From Agrostemma githago (lineage: Eukaryota > Streptophyta > Magnoliopsida > Caryophyllales > Caryophyllaceae): a stretch of 64,000 nucleotides of DNA. Made by a program: the position numbers and the translations under genes. The notes below the pieces were generated by a model. It saw nothing but the letters and a program-made list of their open reading frames with translations, was not told where the DNA came from and did not search any database. Positions 1-10,975 of the stretch are shown here, piece by piece. The stretch is from assembly GCA_958450325.1 (NCBI GenBank), contig OY288247.1, positions 12,762,429 to 12,826,428 of the forward strand. The letters are read 5' to 3'. Within the stretch, counting starts at the first letter, position 1; the number at the start of each line of letters is the position of its first letter.

Positions 1-3000
1 AATAAATACACGCAATTGGCTGGCCTGGGGGTAAAGTTAAGTTTAATGAATGAATGAGTTCCATTGGTTGATCTTAATAAACATGAGGTGACTTATGATA
101 ATGCTATATACAGTATGCTATAATAACTACTCAATTCAAGACCATTCACATTCACGTCATTTTTCACAAAATTAATATCATTTATCATCATTTTCCTTCC
201 GATCGAGTATATCACAATAATTAATAAAAATTACTCATCAGGAATGTGTTCGTGAAAAATAAAGTCGTTGTTAAATTTAATAATTACTCGTAATTAAGAG
301 TGTGATGCAGTGTTATACTGTTCTGATTAAATGAAATGAATACATATACACCAGGCCAACCTTAGCTAGAACATTGACGCTTCTAAAAATTGCAAACTAG
401 TAGCAGCCGTAGGGTCTCATAAGACCCATCACAGTCGATTTAACCAGTTCAATCTTTATAACACAAACTAGTGTGCTAACCCGTGAAAATTCACGGGGTT
501 GAGGCACTTTCTTTGACATTAGAACATATCGAAAAAAATTAATAAGCAGTATAACAGAAAGACGTTACTGTGTGCCCGATGTTACAAATTTATTGAATTT
601 AGAGAAATAATATTTTTACGGTAGGATCAGTATCTACGTTTAAGAACTCATGTGGGTCCGTGGACACAAATTTGGACTGAACGATATATTTGGAGACCAT
701 TAAGACGAAGAGTAAGAAAGTTGATCATGCTCCATTGTATAATTAAAGCGTCTTTCGTATCTTGTGCGAATCAAGTATTTGGAGACCCAATTACGACGCT
801 TACCCTGACCCCCTCTTAGCCGCCCTGGTTGCATGATAAGGGCGGAATCCTTGTACAACTCCTCACTTAATGTGCCTAATTTTTCAATCGAAAGAAATTT
901 AGAACAATAAAAATAAAATTTTCTTTAGTGAGAATAAAATGTGCATTTGAGGTGAAATTCTTATAACTCAAGATTTAAAACGCATTTGATGAATCTCAGA
1001 ACTCGAGACTTAATTTTAATACAACTTCTCAGTTTTTCTTCCAAACCTGACTTACCCATCTAATTGACATTGAGATTTAACTAACACAATATGATCAAAA
1101 GATACTCTGATCAATTAATAATTAATAAATAATAATATTATTATTAATTAATCAATAATAAGTAACTGAAATATTCAATTAAAATACAAAATCTACCGAC
1201 GATTTAAGCTAAAAAATATTTATTTAAGAGTATAGCATTATTTTTATACTCTTGAACTATAATATTCATATTTAAAAAATATTAAATTCAGTTTTTTATA
1301 ATTATTTTATTATTAAATGGTAAAAAATACGGAGTACGTATTAAATTAAACATTTGTTTATATTTTAATTTAAAATATTAACTACTTAATATAAATTCAA
1401 AGATAACTATACTATATAAATATAAATATTTGATCAATTTCAATTTTCGTTGACGGGTCAAATTGCGATCCTAAAATACTACCATTACTTAATTTAGTGT
1501 TTTTATTTCTACACCCACTTTTTTGTACCCTCTGTTAATTTTTTTAAACAGAGTGTAAAAGGTAAATGTATCATGTCCCGATACATATTGTCAGGCGATC
1601 TCCCATAACCTTTTTTGTTGAGTATATTTTATAGGAGCAGTATTCAACTATTCAGGTACAAAATGAATTAGAAATAGAGTAGTGTAATACTCGTGAATAA
1701 TCACAGGGTTATGTACAACTTTTTGTTGGACGATTTCGTTTAAGACATTTTAGATTTATTAAGTACCATAATCAAGAATGTGTCAAAGATTTACTTGTAA
1801 TACACGTAAATGAATGAACGATGTATGACTTATTCAACAAATAACTTGTGAATTTAGAATTTCAATTAATTAGATATAGGGAAGCAGTATAGGTCTCAAG
1901 TGTGAATTATAGGGAAGCGTGAATTAATAACTTTGCAATTCTCTCGAGCCTAAAACAGTATATGTATTGTTTTTATACAATTTTAACAATGAATATTGGA
2001 GTGGTGTAGTGTTTAAGATGTTGGAATTTGGTTTCGAAACCCATTGATGCAATTTTTTGAAGTGATTTTTTAGTTGGGCTTGCTTTGTAAAATTACCCTA
2101 TAGGAAGTAAATTGAATGAGAGACCTCATTGTTAGTGGTGTCTTCTTTAATATATAAGAGATATACATTCGCTATTTATAAAAATAAGTGGATTGGGTGA
2201 TTTTTTATTCAAAAAGATTAAGTTCCATATCAACTTAAGTTATTAAGGTATAGATTTATTTTGTAACATCGGGCCCTATTCTGTAAAATAAAAATATAAT
2301 ATCCGGTAAATATTAGTTTACTTTTTGGTTATAATTTCAGTATAAAAGAATCCAGACTGTTTCGAGTAACATTATCAAAATGTATGTGTCAAATTAATTA
2401 GCGTTTTAAAGAATATATAAAAATTGACGGACAAAATAACATCTAAAATGAACAGATTTTTTTTTAAAAAAAAGTCAGATTAGGAAAAATGTTTGCAAAT
2501 ATTAGAGGATAATGTAATAGATGCATCAGGGATTCATATTTTGAATCAAGGATTAATTTAGCTGGTATAATGTCCAGGTTAATTCAGTGCGGGATTGTGA
2601 AGAGGGATTGTCCAGCCCAAACTGTGCAGCCCAAGACGTTGAATGCAACATATTATAGCTTGATTATAAAGATTTTGCGTAATTACCTAAAATAACTTTG
2701 GATTAACGTGGGTGGAGTATTTCAGAATGGGGACCAATGAGCTGCGCCACCTCAACTATCTTGGTCTCTGTTTTAATAAATAAAGGATCATAGAGTATAT
2801 TATTATTAGGGTTAAGAGCTTAATTAAGTGAATATTTGCAAGATTAATCATCTAAATGAGGTAATTATGGGTTTGGATATTAATTTATCGTGATAAATTT
2901 TTGCAAATCTTTACTTAATTAATCTCTTAACATGTATCCGTTGACACATTTTAAAAAACCTCAAATTATTATACTCTGTATATATACTGTAATAAAGTAG

Positions 3001-3249
3001 TTTAGAATTGTGTCTGCATAGGTCCATCTCTTTCCAATTCAATGTCTATAACACAAATTATCATTGAGTAAATAAATTATTTAATTTACTACGGAGTATA
3101 TCACATTTAATTTGTAATCTGAAAATTAAACATTGCTTGGCAAAATTGTCAAAAGTTTTTCTCAGCTTCGCACCCTTCCAAAACCTTACCCACATTCTTC
3201 TTCATTTCCTTCGATTTTATTTATGATTATCATGTGTGTACTCGAAAAC
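1..3249. other. AT-rich intergenic sequence, no gene seen
   Basis: No open reading frame of credible length or composition is present. A near-perfect AT palindrome of TAAT/ATTA units lies at about 1107-1162. A short GC-richer palindrome, CCGTGAAAATTCACGG, lies at about 482-497, and a weaker relative (ACTCGTGAATAATCACAGGG) at about 1690-1709. Such CCGTG/CACGG hairpins are common at the edges of old plant transposons, but I could not delimit an element. Two copies of the TACTCCGTA-type 9-mer are at 1328-1336 and 3090-3098. Confidence 0.6.
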
Positions 3250-3251
3250 TA

Positions 3252-3530
3252 CTCCCTCCTATTCTGAGCATTCCTCCCACTTTCCTTTTTGAGCTTAGTT
3301 GGGTTATCTTCCCACTTTTCTTTTTTGGAAATAATTTTAATCATATTTTATTCTTCTGTCAATTCTTTATTCTTTTCCTCCACACCTAAACTCAACACTT
3401 TTTCACTTTATATCCCACCTTTTACACTTCATACCCCACTTTCTATTATCTCTCTTACTTTATCTCCACCCTTTATTATTATTTTACTCCCACCTTGGTT
3501 TTGGGGAGGAATACTCCGAATAAGAGGGAG
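3252..3530. mobile_element. Stowaway-like MITE
   Basis: A 279-bp element with terminal inverted repeats: it opens CTCCCTCCTATTCTGAG and closes with CCGAATAAGAGGGAG. It is flanked by TA on both sides (3250-3251 and 3531-3532), the target duplication of Tc1/mariner-derived Stowaway MITEs. The interior is pyrimidine-rich and non-coding; the 112-codon frame across it is low-complexity and not a gene. A related sequence seems to host the copia insertion at 40536-45272. Confidence 0.75.
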
Positions 3531-3532
3531 TA

Positions 3533-4805
3533 TTATTCATCTATATATATTTGTAAACTTGTCAAAACTCTTTCTCGATCACCTTTTTCAAATCTTTCAA
3601 AAATTCATCTTCAAGGATCACGACTGAATGCTGAATTTGAATAACACTATGTAATTTATGGTAGTTCATTTATTCAATTTGGTGGTGTTTGAATCCTAAT
3701 GAGCTTTTAATTGAGAATTACCCTATAATGGAAACGTTGTCATCACTTAGGAACAAAAGAATTAAATGTGCTATAATTATGAACGCCTAAAGCAGCCGCT
3801 TTCACATTAGAATCATCAATTTTCTCTCATCTTACTTTGTTTCCCACTTTTGTAGCTAGTCTAACTACTACGTACATGAGTATGTTAAAATCACAAAGAA
3901 ACTCCATCACGTATAAAAATATCTAACCTAAGTAACCTAACATAACATAATGACAATAATACATACTCCGTATTAAAAAAAAATACATTCTGTTTGTTAC
4001 AAGTATCGATTAGTCACATAATTGTTCATTACGTGGACTCGGGTCTGTTACGAAACCAACTCAACCAAAACCTTCAAGTGATGGTGAGAAGCCCAAAAAT
4101 GTTTATATATATATATACACACTCTAACAGGGTCGGATACAGGTTGAGCCACATGTAAAAACTTGGCTCACGGACAAGAGGCCAGATAACCCAGCTTGAG
4201 ACAATAACCCAGCTTGAGACAAGTTCGTGAGTCGGATATTTAAATATTTTTTAAAAAGTTGTGTATATGCTGACTTCTTTTACGGGTAAAACACGACAGG
4301 TTCAATGGGTCATCTCTAAATTTGATTTATCATGGATTAGTATGTAATTATTCTAACCATCGCAGTTATTGTGTTGCAAAAGCTGTTACTGCTATCTCAT
4401 ACTCCGTATTCGTTAACGTACCCTAGTCCCTAGTTAACAAGTCTCAATCCTTGATTTTAAGCGCCGCTTATAACGTAATTTTTTTTTCCTATCCCTAAAT
4501 TGAGACACTGATAGGCCGTGATGGGTCGAAGATTATTTCAACTTATTAAATTCTTTCATGTTCTGGAAACATGAATGGACAACGATAAGGGGGTCGATGA
4601 ACATATTATTGATATATTATCCCTACATATAGCACTTAGTGTTGATATTCGTCTTCCGTAAGACCGTAACTGGTTGATAGAATGCTACGGACTAGTATAT
4701 ATATCCAATGTATTTGGATGGTTTTCTGTAAAATTTATAAGTAGTGTATAAAAGAACAAATATTTCAAAATATTTATAAGTATTTAAAAAAATTGTGAAA
4801 ATGAA
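3533..4805. other. Intergenic sequence, no gene seen
   Basis: AT-rich, with no supported coding region. It holds a (TA)n run near 4104-4120, a perfect local duplication of ATAACCCAGCTTGAGACA at about 4186-4221, and two TACTCCGTA motifs (3964-3972 and 4400-4408). Confidence 0.5.
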
Positions 4806-4807
4806 TA

Positions 4808-5768
4808 CTCCCTCCGATTTTGAAAGATCTTTTACTTTGTTTAATCAGTAATTATTGTCTACAACCGTTGTACCGATGTGACAATAATATAATTTACAAT
4901 TTATGTTAAAAAGTGACCATTTTAGGTCCGTTAGTTATCACTTTCAAATAAATAGTTACCACATTTTTGTATTAAAAAGTGTTCACTATTTAACTCAAGG
5001 TAATTAAATACCCCTCACCATCAAATTAAAACCCTAAAATCTCCTCCCCTCCCTCCCTCCCCTCCAAACCCTAAAAAAATCCCCCTCGGGGCTGCCATCT
5101 ACCAATTCTGGTAGTGGTAAGCCCCAAATTTTAATCTTTATCGTTAATTCTTAATAGTTTATTTAGATTATAATAACTCTTGCCTCTCCTTTTGGAGATT
5201 TGTCCCATCAATTGATGGGTTTGTTCCCATATTTTTTGTGGGTTTGTTCTCTCTTTTGGAGAGGTTCAAGAATGATGTGCAAGATCATGGGAGCAAAGAA
5301 ATTTCTACGTATGGTGATACAATTGAGGTCAGATCTCGGTCTACTATTTGTCAAAATAGAGAAAGTTCATCCTTTTGAAGACTATATCATCAGATCCATA
5401 GATTCCTTCGCGAAAGGTTGTGTCAATCAACAGCGATATATAGAAGGTTATGCAGAAGCGTATTATTCGAATAACGATCTTTGTCTCAAGGATGTTCTTT
5501 ATTTATGTTTTACAAATATGTATTCAGTTCAATTTGATATCGTTTGTAGATGCCGTATGGTTTATTATTAATGAAATTGATCTGCACTTAAAAAAAAAAA
5601 AAAACTCAAGGTGGTCAGTAAATAATCCAAAGTGGTAATTTTTTCCCTCAAATTCTTAGTTTTAAGGTTTGTTGTACGGTACAGCGGTTGTATACTATAA
5701 TTTGTGTTGTTTAAAATATGTGAGGTATATTTTAATCAAAGGTGGAGAACTTTCGAAGTCGGAGGGAG
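4808..5768. mobile_element. TIR element with TA target duplication (mariner/Stowaway type), 961 bp
   Basis: The ends are CTCCCTCCGATTTTGAAAG on the left and, on the complementary strand of the right end, CTCCCTCCGACTTCGAAAG. TA lies just outside both ends (4806-4807 and 5769-5770). Inverted homology continues inward: ACAACCGTTGTACCG near 4861 answers ACAACCGCTGTACCG on the other strand near 5690. The element is longer than a typical Stowaway MITE because it contains a separate retroposed insert at 5002-5602; without it the element would be about 350 bp. Confidence 0.75.
5002..5602 (+). mobile_element. Poly(A)-tailed retroposon nested in the TIR element
   Basis: The segment is bounded by the direct repeat AACTCAAGGT at 4992-5001 and again at 5603-5612, and it ends in a run of about 13 A residues (5590-5602). 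A target duplication plus a 3' poly(A) tail is the signature of LINE-machinery retroposition. The insert starts in C-rich sequence, has no convincing protein-coding frame (the frame at 5200-5571 resembles nothing I recognise) and ends ATTAATGAAATTGATCTGC before the tail. It could be a SINE, a Sadhu-like non-autonomous element or a processed pseudogene of an RNA I cannot name. Confidence 0.7.
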
Positions 5769-5905
5769 TACTTTGTATGGGTTTTTAGTATTAGTGTTGG
5801 AATACGAAATTCCCATAATTTTCATTAAGCGAATGTATGGTTTATATACCTGATGGGGCCGACATCACTACCACCCCTCGATCCGAATCACTTTCTGTAC
5901 GTACC

Positions 5906-8007
5906 TGTAGACACCCAGATTTGGACCTGGTGGCTGCAGGAGCGCCCGACAAACTTCCGATGACGATCGGACTCCAACGCGACGCGAGATTACGATGTTT
6001 TAGATAGTTTTTCTATAGAACGGATCAAATAATTACCCGAAAAAATTTATTTAACATCAAGACAGCCTTAGTCGTGTCATTACGGTCGCGTCAACACTAA
6101 TTAGAGTTAATTCCAACACCGGGACCCCGAATCGGTCCTCAAATATGCAAAGACAAACCCGAGTCAACGCGCCGCGTTGAGCAAACCTCGGGACGCGCAC
6201 CCGACGCCCACCCGGCGCTCGATGCGCTAGGGTTGCGAGAATGCTTAATCCCCAAGTCAACACAATATACGCATCTTCTCCGTTTTGGAAAGTTTCGAAA
6301 TCGGATCTTCAAAACTTCAGGCGCCTCACACAAGGCGTCCTAGTCTTCAAGCGCACGACCCCAGGCATCTGAGTCCTGGTGCGCCGAAACTCAGGCGTCC
6401 TAAAGGTCGATTTGAACTGCGCAAGCAACTATAAAAACCCCCCTCATTTCGATCATTCGACACACAACAACTCATTCAATTCTCTTCTCCCTCTTGCTCT
6501 TTACAAGTTTCGTTCCCTCTATAACCTAAGTCGCACTTCGACACTAAGTACGATCCACTCGATCGTTTAGCGAATCGACGCTACTCCTCACTCTCGAGCA
6601 CTCCACTCGACCCCGAGGAGCACCTGCGTTCGACTAGCCAACCCCAGGTCTAGCAGCGAAGCTCTACCGGATTAAGCCGTAGTAACGAATCTCTGCATGA
6701 CAAGTTAGGAGGATCCGCCTCGAAGTCGAACCGTCACTAGGTTGTCATCTAAACAAAACTTTACATTTCTGTACTTTTATTATGCACTTCGATAATGTCA
6801 AAAGTGGACACTAGGTCCGTGACACGTCCTAAAACACGTAATGTCCTAAAACTTCAACCATAAGCACTAAAACACCCAAACTAAACCCGAGTAGTTCCGA
6901 GATCCATTCTCAACTTTCTACGCATCGTGTCATGTTTAGTGTACACTCCGAGGGTGCAACTCCTCACTATGTGTTTTACTTACATTTTGCATTTACCGCT
7001 TTCGTATGATTTACCGCTTTTATGATCTTATAATCGCATGCTAAATCACCTAACACGAAATTCAAAACGTAAACAAGCTAAAACTGAACAAAGCGATGGT
7101 CGGGTTCCGTATTAGTCCCGGTGCTCACCATCCGTGGTTCGATGCATCTCTATTATTAATACCGAACCGATGCATCTTAAGCAGAATACCAAGTAAGGTA
7201 TACCACGAGAACGACTAATATCCGTATTATCACGTTAAATCTGATTTGCTAATACGGAGTATAATATTTAGTACCCTCTACCCTCCTATGTGCATCTTTT
7301 CATAGCCTTCTTGTCACGTGAAATCGCATGCAAAGAATGTAAACACAACTACTTCGACTACAAAACTTACTTGTCCTTAAACAACCGACATAACAAAGAC
7401 ATAGGGTTAAAACAATGGATGTTACCGTACTTCCGCCACAATAAAGGAACAAAGTTATCAGCCCATTGATTGATTAGTAGAGGCCGCTACGTGCAAGCGG
7501 GATTGGGTGTACGTTGGCTTCCCGATACGTACCCTCACCCCTTACTCAGAATCGACGGTTTCTGGATGTCGGAAACCACTGGCAATGAGAGTCATTCCAG
7601 GCATGGAGTGCATAAGGGTACACAAGTCTTTATCTTTAGGTCTCATGCCACTCAACTATGAGCCGGCCAAGGATCAATGTTGACTTGAACAGTTTTCGAG
7701 TCCCCATAATTGACTCGGTGACGACTCCACAAATCGACAACGAATTCGGTTCACTAACAGGTCATCTTACCAAACATATCAGCCTTTAAATATTTACAAC
7801 CACGACTCGATCGATTCTAACCGAAACACGGGAGCCCGCACCCGTCTAGTACTATCTGAATCGTCATACAAATCGAGGACCAACACATCGCCCCGGTCGC
7901 GAGATCGGACCGGCCCCCGACCGGGAGGGGGCCACGTGGGTGGCCGTCGCGAACAAACCTGGGTCGGTTCCGCGCGGGGCGCCGGGCGGTGCGGACGGAC
8001 GTCCACA
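5906..8007 (+). repeat. 5' LTR of the Tat element (2102 bp)
   Basis: Starts TGTAGAC and ends GTCCACA, an imperfect 7-bp inverted terminus. A TATA box (CTATAAAAA, near 6428) follows a cluster of GC-rich motifs of form AGGCGYC (6319-6326, 6333-6340, 6393-6400, with an AGGCATCT variant at 6363-6370). This is a plausible U3 promoter, with R beginning a few tens of bases after the TATA box. By eye it matches the 3' LTR more closely than the solo LTR at 12063. The short frames inside it are not genes. Confidence 0.85.
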
Positions 8008-8010
8008 GTT

Positions 8011-8029
8011 TGGCGACTCCGCTGGGGAC
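8011..8029 (+). other. Primer-binding site of the Tat element
   Basis: The sequence TGGCGACTCCGCTGGGGAC begins three bases after the 5' LTR. TGGCGACTC-type PBS sequences are typical of plant Tat/Ogre elements and are generally assigned to tRNA-Arg; the tRNA assignment is from memory of the family. Its position fixes the LTR end at 8007. Confidence 0.7.
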
Positions 8030-9665
8030 TTGGAAACAAGTTTTCAGCGGTGGCGTAACTCGAACGAGGTCGGTGATCTCATTTCCTAGTTCCTTGTTGT
8101 GGTCACTACATGTTTTGGCCCTAAAAAGCATACCCTAACCGATATTAGGACCAATCGACCTCTTCGCGGTAAGATCCTTACGGACACGCGGAAAGACCCT
8201 CGGTTGACGCTTCGGCCACCTAAGGTAGCCGCACATCACGCGGATATACCAAACGAGTGGTTCTAAACAAACGGTATGACACTCACCTCCCCAGGTGACC
8301 TATCGTCACCTAAGCAAAGACTATTCGTGAGCGGTAGTCTACCCTAACCTACCCGTGTCTGCATCCTGCGTGAGTGTACGCATTCCTAGTTTTGTGTAGC
8401 GTGTTTGAACCACCCAAATAAAACATTAAAATCTGGATTCAACCACGACAACATATTCAACCGCACTCAACTCCGTTTTCGAAAAAGAACATCTTCTTTC
8501 CAAAACCACCTTTATTTTAAGCGCCAATGCTCCGGCCAAATTAAAACAATTTCTTTTAAAAAAAAACATTTTGGCACCGTCACCATGATGAATTTTACAC
8601 TCATCATTTTCAAAAGACACCTTTTGATCGTCATTGCTTTGGCTAAAGTAAAACTCGTCATTTTCAAACAACAACGAGGACCATTATTATCACCGAACTC
8701 CCAACTAATGGGATCAAGGTACCTTATACGGTTATATTTTATTTTCAAAACATTCACGCACACAAACACATCGTTACCACCACCAAATTCCCAATCAATT
8801 GGATTAGGGCACTTAAAAAACGGTCACATTTTATTTTTCAAAACATCGTTTCGCACATACCGTTAACCTTATCAAAATTTCAATTAATGAAGTCAAGAAA
8901 CGTGAACACAGTTATACTCACAAAACATTACATACACCATCCCCATTGTCGAAATTCCAATCAGTGGAATCGATGAACAGGGTCGCACATTCTCAAAGTT
9001 TTCTTAAAACACCATTACCACCAAGATCCACGGCAAGAACTTGGTCGCATTTTCAAAAAAAAACACGACGTCATTATTTTCAAAACCGGATCCTTTACAA
9101 CCGCGCTTCTTTTACAAAATCATGGTTTACACTTTTGCTATCTCGAATCCTCAACACACACGTAGCAACACCTTTTTCGACACATCACAAACGATGTCAC
9201 TAAACCATCGTAATACCGATTTTACAAGCTCTTACTCTCGAAAAAAAGTTTGTTTTCAAAATCCTTCCGTTTTCAAAAATATCCAAACCCTTTGATTCTG
9301 AGCCGGGATTGAGATCAATTCCTTACGTCGTACAACCGTGTGATTAACTGTCTGTGTTAGCTACTAAGGTTGCCTCTGTTCGAGGTCTTACATTTTGGGT
9401 CATTTTATCTAGAAAAGTCATCTTTCTTAAATCTCACTCTCAAGATTTACGTCAAATCGTCTCGTTCCAGAGACACAAGTCTATTAATTAGGCGCTGCGC
9501 CGAATACACCAAGAGTCTAAAGTACCCGAGTCCCTAATTCGATGATCGCAAACACGTGGAAATCAAGGGTCTCTTTTCCGTGTCACTCAATTAAAGAGCA
9601 CTCCTCGCGTCTTTAAGTCACCCTGATCCAGCCTCATCTTCAAGTTCTGTTCCGCAGACTCGAAA
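8030..9665 (+). other. Untranslated leader of the Tat element with degenerate repeats
   Basis: About 1.6 kb between PBS and gag. From about 8690 to 9000 it contains degenerate tandem units of roughly 90-100 bp. Each is marked by a core like AACTCCCAACTAATGGGATCA (variants near 8697, 8786, 8876 and 8955) followed by a TTTTATTTTCAAAACAT-like stretch. The open frames here (for example 8405-8866) are low-complexity and lack recognisable domains. A long leader is usual for this lineage. Confidence 0.5.
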
Positions 9666-10256
9666 ATGGCATCAAGCGGCAACGAAAGTAGCATCGACCA
9701 ACTCATTGCCCTGATGAACGTAGTCCATGGCATCCTAGGGCTAGTGTCATCAATCTCTTCCTCCATTGACGATGTCAGACGTCGTCTCGAGACCTTGGAA
9801 GGGCCCGGGAGAAAACCCCATGAGAGATCAATAGGACGAGAGCCGGTACTCAGTGGAGACCCGTATGTCGAGTATGCCAAGCTCGCGCATCCCACCGAAA
9901 CCATGACCTTTCGCCGACCCTTTAGGCAATTCATCGAGTTAGGAGAGTCCTATGCTGAGGCCCTCAGGAAGTTACAAGAGGCCTGGTTGTTATGGCAAAT
10001 AGGACCTACCCCAGACCCGCCCATAGAAAAGAGGGGGGCGGCTTGGAATCCAAATGCCTATTGCCTATACCATCAGGGTCGAGGACATGAGACCCAAACA
10101 TGCACTGAGCTCAAGCATGAAGTGCAAAACCTGATAGATAAGGGAGTCTACGTCCCCGTAGGATATCTTCGGAGGAGGACCAGTTCTCGATACCAAGCCC
10201 ATCAAGAGGGTGACCCGCATAAACGCCAAGAGCCTAACCAACGAAGGTTCTTCTAG
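9666..10256 (+). pseudogene. gag: Shortened gag of the Tat element
   Basis: An open frame of 196 codons starting at the first ATG after the leader. Gag is the RNA-binding capsid protein of the retrotransposon. The N-terminal part (MASSGNESSIDQLIALMN onward) is helical. The C-terminal third carries a knuckle-like motif, C-x2-H-x4-GH-x4-C (CLYHQGRGHETQTC at about residues 133-146), followed by the ELKHEVQNLIDKG segment often seen in Tat-type gag. The capsid region is far shorter than the several hundred residues expected and the frame jumps straight from N-terminal to knuckle sequence. I therefore infer a large in-frame internal deletion, and the protein is unlikely to assemble alone. The upstream neighbour is the leader; downstream, protease and reverse transcriptase are absent. 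Confidence 0.7.
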
Positions 10257-10560
10257 GGACGTGTGAACCCGCCTCCGAGTCAGAGTCTAGTGCGTCTATA
10301 GGGTCTAGGCTTAGTAATAACAATAAACTTTGTCTTTTCTTATCTTATGTGTTAAGTCAAGGAGGTGCGAGGGGACCTGTTCTCCACCTTCCCACCAAAC
10401 AATATCTTGGGCACCTAGCCCGCTTATTAATTATATCAATAAAACACTCTTTTTTACAAAATCGCCTCGATAATTGCTCGATTTACAATGACGAACTTTC
10501 TCGCTTGAAACTCAATACTATGCCATTTATCGGTAACAATTAATCAAAACACAAGGGCTA
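10257..10560 (+). other. Deletion scar where protease and reverse transcriptase should be
   Basis: Between the gag stop and the RNase H remnant lie only about 300 bp. No reverse transcriptase motifs are visible in any frame and there is no aspartic protease triad. The roughly 2-2.5 kb that should encode these domains is missing, so mobility would depend on helper elements. Confidence 0.55.
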
Positions 10561-10975
10561 CAACAAATGGCCCACTTAATTTCACCCTAAAAAGAGATCG
10601 GGAACAATTACCCTATGTTCAATCCATAACTGACTTTCCCAACCAAAAAGCACAACATAAGAAACCCACACAACCGACAACCAATAGGTGACCACACACC
10701 CATATCAGTCAAACTAGACTTCCCAGTTACCAACAAAGTAGCCGAATACAAAGCCTGCCTAATAAGGCTAAAAGCCGTCGTAATTCTAGGAGTTAAAAAC
10801 CTTAGAGTCCATGGAGATTCATCCTTAGTAGTCAACCAAGCCACGGGCACTTGGAAGGTCTATAGTGAGAGCCTAGCTCCATACCAAACCGAAATCGAAA
10901 CCATATCCCAAGAATTCACCGAAATCAACTTCATACATACACATACCTCGCGAGGAAAACCAATTCCCTGACGCC
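10561..10975 (+). pseudogene. RNase H remnant of the Tat polyprotein
   Basis: RNase H removes the RNA template during reverse transcription. With frameshifts ignored, the stretch from about 10690 reads as HTPISVKLDFPVTNKVAEY and continues with a helix rich in KAVVILGVKNLRVHGDSSLV, then a tail before the integrase region. The NxxAEYxAxxxGL-type segment and the xGDSxLV segment are hallmarks of plant Gypsy RNase H. Stop codons occur near 10685 and 10970. It stands directly upstream of the integrase part, the order expected for Ty3/Gypsy elements. Confidence 0.65.

Noticed and set aside
3289..3627. Plus-strand frame of 112 codons
   Set aside because: It spans a MITE and its flank and is low-complexity (Leu/Ile/Phe/Ser-rich), with no domain.
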